From: an uncultured Pelagibacteraceae bacterium
GTDB lineage: Bacteria > Pseudomonadota > Alphaproteobacteria > Pelagibacterales > Pelagibacteraceae
Length of the DNA stretch: 64,000 nt
Assembly: GCA_902582155.1 (NCBI GenBank)
Contig: CACHRI010000004.1
Span: 32,274-96,273, forward strand
Direction: 5' to 3'
The position numbers were made by a program, and so were the translations under genes. The notes below the pieces were generated by a model. It did no database searches. It was not told where the DNA came from and saw only the letters and a program-made list of their open reading frames with translations. The first letter of the stretch is position 1. Each line of letters begins with the position of its first letter. Positions 57,414 through 64,000 of this stretch are shown piece after piece.

Positions 57414-57986
57414 TTTTTTTTTAAGTTTTTTAAAAGCTATGCTTCTATGATCAATTTTCAATTTTCTTCTTTTTTGCATCTGTCCAAAAGTAATTTTAGA
57501 TTTGTTAGGTAGGAAAATTGAATCATAACCAAATCCATTTGTTCCAATAATTTTTTTTGATATTTTCCCATTTATAATCCCTATTGAAGTCAAAATCTTT
57601 TTGTTACTAAGTTTAATAGATAAGCTACAAAAAAATTTTGCTCTTCTATCTTTTTTATATTTAATTTGTTCTAATATACTTTGCATGGCTTTTTTAAAAC
57701 CACCTCTTTGTTTAGCAAATCGTGCTGAGTAAATTCCTGGTTGATTTTTCAAAGCTTTTACTTCAAGACCTGAGTCATCTGATATTGAGATAATTTTTGA
57801 CTTTTTAAAAAAATAATTTGCTTTTAATTCTGAATTTGACTTAAATGATCTGCCAGTTTCTTTTGGTGCCTTGATATTTAAACTATCTGGTGAAATCTTC
57901 CTAAATTTTTTACTTACTAATTTGCTTATTTCTTTAAATTTTCCTTTATTGTGAGTACCTATTAAAATTTGAAGTTTTTTTTTCAT
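57387..57986 (-). CDS. rdgB: XTP/dITP diphosphatase
   Basis: LIGTHNKGKFKEI, SDDSGLEVKALKNQPGIYSARFA, GTNGFGYDSIFLP. Confidence 0.95.
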   Translation of the reverse strand: MKKKLQILIGTHNKGKFKEISKLVSKKFRKISPDSLNIKAPKETGRSFKSNSELKANYFFKKSKIISISDDSGLEVKALKNQPGIYSARFAKQRGGFKKAMQSILEQIKYKKDRRAKFFCSLSIKLSNKKILTSIGIINGKISKKIIGTNGFGYDSIFLPNKSKITFGQMQKRRKLKIDHRSIAFKKLKKKLKFYKFVI

Positions 57987-58030
57987 TATGGGCTAGTAAT
58001 TCAATTTTTTGTTATTATATAGCATTTTAT

Positions 58031-58594
58031 ATGAGTAAATCTAACAAAGACAAAAATATAAATAAAGAAGATAATGAAATTGGTAAAGAAGAGTCAAAAA
58101 AAGAAGAACTTACGATTGAAGAAAAATTAAAAGTATCTGAGGAAAAACTACTTAGATCATTGGCAGACTCTGAAAATCAAAGGAGAAGATTTGAAAAGGA
58201 AATTAAGGATGCCTTTGATTTTGGAGGATTTAATTTTGCTAAAGAAATGCTGACTTTGATTGATAATCTTCAAAGAGCAAAAAAATCTATACAAGAAGAC
58301 GAGTCATTAAAAAAAAGTGAAGATTTTGAAAAATTTCTTAAAAATATTGAAATTATAGAAAAAGATTTACTTTCTGTTTTTAATAAAAATAAAATTACTA
58401 AAATAAATTGTATAAATGAAAAATTTGATCCAAATTTTCATCAAGCCATGATTGAAGTTGAAAATGAAAAAGTGGAACAAGGTACCATTGTCCAAGAAAT
58501 TCAATCAGGTTTTATGTTCGGTGATAGATTGCTAAGACCCTCTTATGTAGGAATATCAAAGAAAAAAGTCGAAAAAAGTGAAGAAAATAAATGA
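58031..58594 (+). CDS. grpE: Nucleotide exchange factor GrpE
   Basis: LRSLADSENQRRRFEKEIKDA; C-term VQEIQSGFMFGDRLLRPSYVGISK. Confidence 0.95.
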   Translation: MSKSNKDKNINKEDNEIGKEESKKEELTIEEKLKVSEEKLLRSLADSENQRRRFEKEIKDAFDFGGFNFAKEMLTLIDNLQRAKKSIQEDESLKKSEDFEKFLKNIEIIEKDLLSVFNKNKITKINCINEKFDPNFHQAMIEVENEKVEQGTIVQEIQSGFMFGDRLLRPSYVGISKKKVEKSEENK

Positions 58595-58603
58595 AAATCA
58601 TAC

Positions 58604-58631
58604 CTTGTAACAGAATATTTAGACCCCATAT
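58604..58631 (+). promoter_or_regulatory. Sigma-32 (RpoH)-type heat-shock promoter for dnaK
   Basis: CTTGTAA - 13 nt - CCCCATAT, 21 nt upstream of the dnaK ATG; matches consensus CTTGAAA-N(12-15)-CCCCATNT except one position. Confidence 0.75.
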
Positions 58632-58652
58632 ACATTGTAAACAAAGGATAAT

Positions 58653-60581
58653 ATGAGCAGAGTAATAGGAATAGATTTAGGTACTACAAATTCTTGTGTG
58701 GCAATCATGGATGGTACGCAAGCCAAAGTATTGGAAAATACTGAGGGCGCAAGAACCACGCCGTCTGTTGTAGCCTTTTTAGAAAAAGAGGAAAAACTAG
58801 TCGGTCAACCAGCAAAGAGACAAGCTGTTACGAATCCAGAGGATACAATTTTTGCTGTTAAAAGACTTATAGGAAGAAAATTTGATGGTCCATCAGTTCA
58901 AAAAGATCTTTCAAAAGTACCATATAAAATTATAAAATCAGAAAACGGTGATGCCTGGGTGGAGGGTAAAGGAAAGAAATACTCACCATCTCAAATCTCG
59001 GCGTTTATACTTCAGAAAATGAAAGAAACTGCCGAAAAATATTTAGGACAGGCAGTGACAAAAGCTGTAATAACGGTGCCAGCTTATTTTAACGACTCTC
59101 AGAGACAAGCAACTAAAGATGCCGGAAAAATTGCAGGACTAGAAGTTTTAAGAATTATAAATGAGCCAACAGCTGCATCACTAGCATATGGCTTAGATAA
59201 AAAGGGTGGAAAAAAAATTGCTGTTTACGATTTAGGTGGTGGAACATTCGATATTTCAATATTAGAAATTGGCGATGGTGTATTTGAGGTTAAATCGACA
59301 AACGGAGATACTTTTCTTGGTGGAGAAGATTTTGACGACACAATTGTAGAATACTTAGCAAATGAATTTAAAAAAGATAACTCTATTGACTTAAAGTCTG
59401 ATAAACTTGCATTACAAAGGCTAAAAGAAGCCGCAGAAAAAGCAAAAATTGAACTTTCATCTGCGACGCAAACTGAAATAAATCTTCCATTTATTACAGC
59501 TGACAAGACAGGTCCAAAGCATTTAAATTTAAAGTTTACTAGAGCTAAGCTTGAAGCACTAGTGCAAAGTTTAATTGAAAGAACACTAAGTCCTTGTAAG
59601 ACAGCATTAAAAGATTCTGGTTTTTCCGCTGCAGAGATAAATGAAGTAGTTTTAGTTGGCGGCATGACAAGAATGCCTAAAATAATTGAAACTGTGAAAA
59701 ACTTTTTTGGCAAAGAGCCAAATAAAAGTGTTAACCCAGATGAAGTTGTTGCTATGGGAGCAGCAATTCAAGCTGGAGTTCTTCAAGGTGATGTTAAAGA
59801 TGTATTATTGTTAGATGTTACGCCTCTTTCATTAGGTATAGAAACTTTAGGTGGTGTTTCTACCAAACTAATAGATAAAAATACAACCATACCAACGAAG
59901 AAAAGCCAGGTATTCTCTACTGCTGAAGATAACCAGCCTGCAGTTTCAATCAGAGTTTTACAAGGTGAGAGAGAAATGGCTGCAGATAATAAACTATTAG
60001 GAAATTTTGAGCTAGTTGGTATACCGCCAGCCCCAAGAGGAACTCCGCAAATAGAAGTGACATTTGATATTGACGCAAATGGTATTGTTAGTGTTTCAGC
60101 GAAAGATAAAGGTACCGGTAAAGAACAAAAGATTCAAATACAAGCTTCTGGAGGATTATCTGACGATGAAATAAATAAAATGGTAAAAGATGCAGAAGCA
60201 AACAAAGAAGCTGATAAAAAGAAAAGAGATGCTGTTGACGCAAGAAATCAGGCAGACAGTATAGTTTTCTCTACCGAGAAGAGTTTAAAAGAACATGGAG
60301 ACAAAATTTCAGCTGAAGAAAAAAAAGCTATAGAAGCAGGAATATCCGATCTAAAAGAGTCTTTAAAAGGAACAGATACTGAAGATATTAAGAAAAAAAC
60401 ACAAAATCTTGTACAAGCTTCGATGAAGCTTGGTGAAGCGGTATACAAGAGCCAACAGAAAGACCAAAATAATAAAAACGACAAAAATGATAAGGGGCCT
60501 AAGGATAAAGGTGGAGACAAAGAAAACGTTGTTGACGCTGATTTTGAGGAAGTAAAAGAAGATAAGGAAAAAAGCGCCTAA
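58653..60581 (+). CDS. dnaK: Chaperone DnaK (Hsp70)
   Basis: [38 protein letters not shown]; acidic C-term. Confidence 0.99.
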   Translation: MSRVIGIDLGTTNSCVAIMDGTQAKVLENTEGARTTPSVVAFLEKEEKLVGQPAKRQAVTNPEDTIFAVKRLIGRKFDGPSVQKDLSKVPYKIIKSENGDAWVEGKGKKYSPSQISAFILQKMKETAEKYLGQAVTKAVITVPAYFNDSQRQATKDAGKIAGLEVLRIINEPTAASLAYGLDKKGGKKIAVYDLGGGTFDISILEIGDGVFEVKSTNGDTFLGGEDFDDTIVEYLANEFKKDNSIDLKSDKLALQRLKEAAEKAKIELSSATQTEINLPFITADKTGPKHLNLKFTRAKLEALVQSLIERTLSPCKTALKDSGFSAAEINEVVLVGGMTRMPKIIETVKNFFGKEPNKSVNPDEVVAMGAAIQAGVLQGDVKDVLLLDVTPLSLGIETLGGVSTKLIDKNTTIPTKKSQVFSTAEDNQPAVSIRVLQGEREMAADNKLLGNFELVGIPPAPRGTPQIEVTFDIDANGIVSVSAKDKGTGKEQKIQIQASGGLSDDEINKMVKDAEANKEADKKKRDAVDARNQADSIVFSTEKSLKEHGDKISAEEKKAIEAGISDLKESLKGTDTEDIKKKTQNLVQASMKLGEAVYKSQQKDQNNKNDKNDKGPKDKGGDKENVVDADFEEVKEDKEKSA

Positions 60582-60604
60582 GATAAAAAAAGGAGCAATT
60601 TCTT

Positions 60605-61732
60605 GTGGGAAAAAGAGATTATTATGAAATCTTAGGTGTATCTAAATCCGCATCCAAGGATGAAATAAAAAAAGCCTATCGTAAACTAGCACTAAAATAC
60701 CATCCCGATAAAACAAAAGGCGACAAAACTTCTGAAGATAAATTTAAAGAAGCAAGTGAGGCATATCATGTTCTTTCTGATGACAAAAGAAAAACAAATT
60801 ATGATCAATTCGGTCATGCAGCATTTGAAAGTGGTGGTGGACAGGGATTTGGTAATTTTGATTTTGGCTCATCGTTTTCGGATATATTTGAGGACTTTTT
60901 TGGAGATGATGTTTTTGGAGGTGGAAGAAGGTCAGGAAGAAGAGCCTCTAATAGAGGAAATGATTTAAGATATGATGTTTCAATTGCTTTAGAAGAAGCC
61001 TACTCGGGTCTAAATAAAAAAGTAAATTACACTACGTACAAAAAATGTTCTAGATGCACAGGACAAGGTTCTGAACCTGGCTCGAAACCAATAACATGTA
61101 ATTACTGTAATGGGAGAGGTAAGGTTAGATCAAATCAAGGTTTTTTTACAATTCAACAAACCTGCCCTGAATGTAGTGGCTATGGAGAAACAATAGGTAA
61201 TCCTTGTAAACAATGTAGAGGTAATGGAAAAACACAATCGAAAGAAAATGTATCAGTAAAAATTCCTAAGGGTGTTGACGATGGTACAAGAATTAGAGTA
61301 ACAGGAAAAGGAGAGGCTGGTAGCAAAGGTGGTTCTACTGGAGACTTATATTTATTTATATCTATAGATAATCATAGTATTTTTAAAAGATCTGATGAAC
61401 ATTTATATTTTGAATTGCCCATAACATTTACCGATGCTGCGCTTGGGACATCTGTTGAGGTGCCATCAATAGACGGCGGTAGGACTAAGATAAAAATTCC
61501 ACCTGGAACACAACATGGTAAACAATTAAGACTTAGAGGTAAAGGAATGCCATTGCTTAGAGGAAGTGGTTATGGAGACTTATACATAAAGATTATTACT
61601 GAAGTTCCATCAAGTTTAAATTTGAAACAAAAGGAACTTTTAGAAGAATTCAGAAAAATTGAGTCTGAAAAATCTAGTCCAATTATTAAAAACTTTTTTG
61701 AAAAAGCAAAAAAATTCTGGAAAAATTCTTAA
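60605..61732 (+). CDS. dnaJ: Chaperone DnaJ, GTG start
   Basis: KRDYYEILGVSKSASKDEIKKAYRKLALKYHPDK; four CxxCxGxG-type zinc motifs. Confidence 0.98.
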   Translation: MGKRDYYEILGVSKSASKDEIKKAYRKLALKYHPDKTKGDKTSEDKFKEASEAYHVLSDDKRKTNYDQFGHAAFESGGGQGFGNFDFGSSFSDIFEDFFGDDVFGGGRRSGRRASNRGNDLRYDVSIALEEAYSGLNKKVNYTTYKKCSRCTGQGSEPGSKPITCNYCNGRGKVRSNQGFFTIQQTCPECSGYGETIGNPCKQCRGNGKTQSKENVSVKIPKGVDDGTRIRVTGKGEAGSKGGSTGDLYLFISIDNHSIFKRSDEHLYFELPITFTDAALGTSVEVPSIDGGRTKIKIPPGTQHGKQLRLRGKGMPLLRGSGYGDLYIKIITEVPSSLNLKQKELLEEFRKIESEKSSPIIKNFFEKAKKFWKNS

Positions 61733-61738
61733 TTAAAG

Positions 61739-61906
61739 ATGGCTATGCAAGAAATCATGTCTGCAATTTTTCTTTTAGCAGTGTTATTTTTAGTGCTACC
61801 ATCATTCTTAAATACCAACAACAAAATTAAACAATTCACTCAAAATATTTCCATTTGGACTATAATTGTCCTTATTATTGTTGTAATTATAAACCTTATT
61901 ATATAA
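61739..61906 (+). CDS. 55-aa two-TM small membrane protein, unknown function
   Basis: Own translation MAMQEIMSAIFLLAVLFLVLPSFLNTNNKIKQFTQNISIWTIIVLIIVVIINLII; stop overlaps the dapB ATG by 1 nt; too short for the ORF track. Confidence 0.55.
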   Translation: MAMQEIMSAIFLLAVLFLVLPSFLNTNNKIKQFTQNISIWTIIVLIIVVIINLII

Positions 61907-62682
61907 TGAAAAAAATCAATTTAGCTATAACAGGTTGCTTAGGAAGAATGGGTCAACAAATCATTAGATCCTCTAAAAACAATAAAAACTTTAAATTAGT
62001 TTCTCTGACAGAAAACAGGAGGATCTCTAAAAAAATTTCTGGTATAAAACCTGAACTTAACACCATTGAAGCGTTTAAAAAAGCAAATGTAATTATAGAC
62101 TTCACTGTTCCCAAATGTACGCTGCAGGTTTTAAAGATTGCTTCAAAATTAAAAAAAAGAGTTGTAATCGGAACTACAGGTTTTTCCAAAAGAGAAGAAG
62201 ATTTAATAAAAAAATATTCAAAAAAAATACCTATCCTTAAAGCTGGCAATATGAGTTTAGGTGTAAATCTTTTAATGTATTTAACTGAAATAGCTTCTAA
62301 ATCTTTAAGTGATAATTTTCTTACTAAAGTTTATGAGGTTCATCACAAACATAAAAAAGACCATCCATCAGGAACTGCACTGATGTTGGGTAAAGGCATA
62401 GCTGATGGTAAAAACAAAAATTTTTTCAGCTTGATAGGAAAAAAATATTTAAATAGGAAAAAATTTCCTTACGGAAAAAAAATAAATTTTAATTCTATTC
62501 GAAAAGGCAATGTTATTGGTGAACACGAAGTAAAATTTTCTAGCGGCAAAGAAATAATAACTTTAAATCATGAGTCTTTTGATAGATCATTATATTCTGA
62601 AGGCGCTTTGACTGCGTCTAAGTGGATAATGAGGAAAAAACCAGGTCTTTATTCAATGAGAGATCTTTTAAATTTTAAGTGA
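61906..62682 (+). CDS. dapB: 4-hydroxy-tetrahydrodipicolinate reductase
   Basis: INLAITGCLGRMGQQIIRSS; VIGTTGFSK; EVHHKHKKDHPSGTAL; internal ATG at 61906 preferred. Confidence 0.95.
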   Translation: MKKINLAITGCLGRMGQQIIRSSKNNKNFKLVSLTENRRISKKISGIKPELNTIEAFKKANVIIDFTVPKCTLQVLKIASKLKKRVVIGTTGFSKREEDLIKKYSKKIPILKAGNMSLGVNLLMYLTEIASKSLSDNFLTKVYEVHHKHKKDHPSGTALMLGKGIADGKNKNFFSLIGKKYLNRKKFPYGKKINFNSIRKGNVIGEHEVKFSSGKEIITLNHESFDRSLYSEGALTASKWIMRKKPGLYSMRDLLNFK

Positions 62683-63332
62683 ACAATAAAAGAAAATCTT
62701 TAATTATTCAAAAGACATTGAATAATATCTACCCTAAAGTTCCTATTCCATTAAGCTATAGGAATACTTTTACTTTACTTGTTTCTGTTTTACTTTCGGC
62801 ACAATGTACCGATGTTAATGTCAATAATGTAACCAAAAATATTTATCCAAAATATAATCATCCAAAACATTTTGTGAAATTAGGCAGAAAAAAAATAGAA
62901 CGATTAATTAAGAAGATAGGAATTTTTAGAGTTAAAGCAAAAAGTATTTACTACCTTTCAAAAACTTTAGTAGAAAAATATAATGGTAAAGTTCCAAATA
63001 CTTACGAAGAACTTGAGCAACTTCCTGGTGTTGGACATAAAACAGCTAGTGTTGTCATGTCTCAAGGATTCGGTTTTCCAGCATTTCCTGTGGATACACA
63101 TATTCATCGATTGGCTCAAAGATGGGGATTAACAAATGGTAAAAATGTTGTTCAGACTGAAAAAGATTTAAAGGCTGTCTTTCCAAAGAAAAGTTGGAAT
63201 AAACTTCATTTACAAATTATCTGGTACGGCAGAGAATATTGTAAGGCAAGAGATTGCTTTGGTTTAACTTGCAAAATTTGTAAAAGCTGTTACCCAAATA
63301 GAAAAAAGAAATTTACAGCAAAGAAAGCTTAA
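62679..63332 (+). CDS. nth: Endonuclease III, GTG start
   Basis: LLSAQCTDVNVNNVTKNIYPKY; LPGVGHKTASVVMSQGFGFPAFPVDTHIHRLAQRWG; C-term 4Fe-4S cysteines. Confidence 0.96.
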   Translation: MNNKRKSLIIQKTLNNIYPKVPIPLSYRNTFTLLVSVLLSAQCTDVNVNNVTKNIYPKYNHPKHFVKLGRKKIERLIKKIGIFRVKAKSIYYLSKTLVEKYNGKVPNTYEELEQLPGVGHKTASVVMSQGFGFPAFPVDTHIHRLAQRWGLTNGKNVVQTEKDLKAVFPKKSWNKLHLQIIWYGREYCKARDCFGLTCKICKSCYPNRKKKFTAKKA

Positions 63333-63333
63333 T

Positions 63334-64000
63334 ATGAAAATTCTAGGTATAGGAAACGCGATAGTAGATGTTATATGTAAAATTGATGACAATTTCTTAG
63401 AGCAGAATAAACTTACTAAAAGTACAATGAAACTAGTCGATGAAAGTGAATTTAAAAAACTTCTTAGAAATTTGAAAATTGAAACTACTATATCTGGCGG
63501 TTCAGTGGCTAACTCTATTGTGGGTCTTTCTCAACTTGGAAATGAGGTAGGATTCATTGGTAAAGTAAATGATGATGATTTAGGTAAAAAATATTTAGAA
63601 GGTTTAGAAAAAGAGAAAGTAACTTTTCATTCCAAGATTAAATCTGAGGAAGTACCAACTGGGACTTGTTTAATTTTGATTACTCCAGACACAGAAAGAA
63701 CAATGTGTACTTTTCTAGGTACAGCAGGCAAAATAAGTGAAAATGATATTGATGAAAAAATAATAAAAAAAAGTGACATTACATTTTTAGAGGGATATTT
63801 GTGGGATAAAGGTGATCCACAAAAAGCATTTAATAAAGCAATAAACAACTCTATTCAGTCTGCTATGTCTCTCTCAGATTTATTTTGTGTTGAGAGACAC
63901 AAAGAAAACTTTTTAGATTTAGTTCAAAATAAATTAAATATCGTATTTGCAAATGAACAAGAAATTATGGCTTTAATTAATACCAAAAATTTTAATGATG
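63334..64000 (+). CDS. PfkB-family (adenosine kinase-like) sugar kinase, partial at window edge
   Basis: Own translation MKILGIGNAIVDVICKIDDNFL...SGGSVANSIVGLSQLGNEVGFIGKVNDDDLG...FANEQEIMAL; absent from track as open at edge. Confidence 0.88.
   Translation, partial: MKILGIGNAIVDVICKIDDNFLEQNKLTKSTMKLVDESEFKKLLRNLKIETTISGGSVANSIVGLSQLGNEVGFIGKVNDDDLGKKYLEGLEKEKVTFHSKIKSEEVPTGTCLILITPDTERTMCTFLGTAGKISENDIDEKIIKKSDITFLEGYLWDKGDPQKAFNKAINNSIQSAMSLSDLFCVERHKENFLDLVQNKLNIVFANEQEIMALINTKNFND

Noticed and set aside
59225-59713. 162-aa ORF antisense to dnaK
   Set aside because: Fully inside highly conserved dnaK; Ser/Phe-rich translation typical of antisense shadow ORFs.

Overview
The window looks like a slice of a streamlined, very AT-rich alphaproteobacterial genome. 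Gene content, gene order and protein motifs suggest SAR11/Pelagibacter-like, which is an inference from recall; no search was run. I support about 63 protein-coding genes, packed almost end to end with many overlapping gene ends. I see no rRNA, tRNA, CRISPR array, transposon or prophage. Main blocks: gpmA; tsaE-amgK-murU; ahcY; chvG/chvI; polA; an ABC ATPase and bioY; regA, three polyamine genes, regB; gyrB-dnaN-dnaA; rpsT-mutM; ubiE-ubiB-coaBC-dut; katG-DUF2061 with irr; fabA-fabB-fabI; a long block running pnp-rpsO-rbfA-infB-nusA-metK-lnt-ybeY-phoH-miaB-fur-tsaB-(bax)-nfuA-trpS-murJ; maeB; a BON lipoprotein, rsmI and an LpoA-like gene; rdgB; grpE-dnaK-dnaJ; dapB-nth-PfkB kinase. I did not find a clearly new multi-gene system. 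The observations most worth following are: (1) a small protein beside the fab genes carrying the catalytic-type motifs of malonyl-CoA decarboxylase; (2) a 23-nt Irr/ICE-like palindrome in front of katG, with a shared half at irr; (3) a leader with mutually exclusive hairpins before the ornithine decarboxylase; (4) an intrinsic terminator just before the nusA ribosome-binding site; (5) a drastically shortened TsaB; (6) a Bax-domain protein with a 22-aa repeat and a TonB-like linker; (7) a 55-aa membrane ORF missed by the ORF track.
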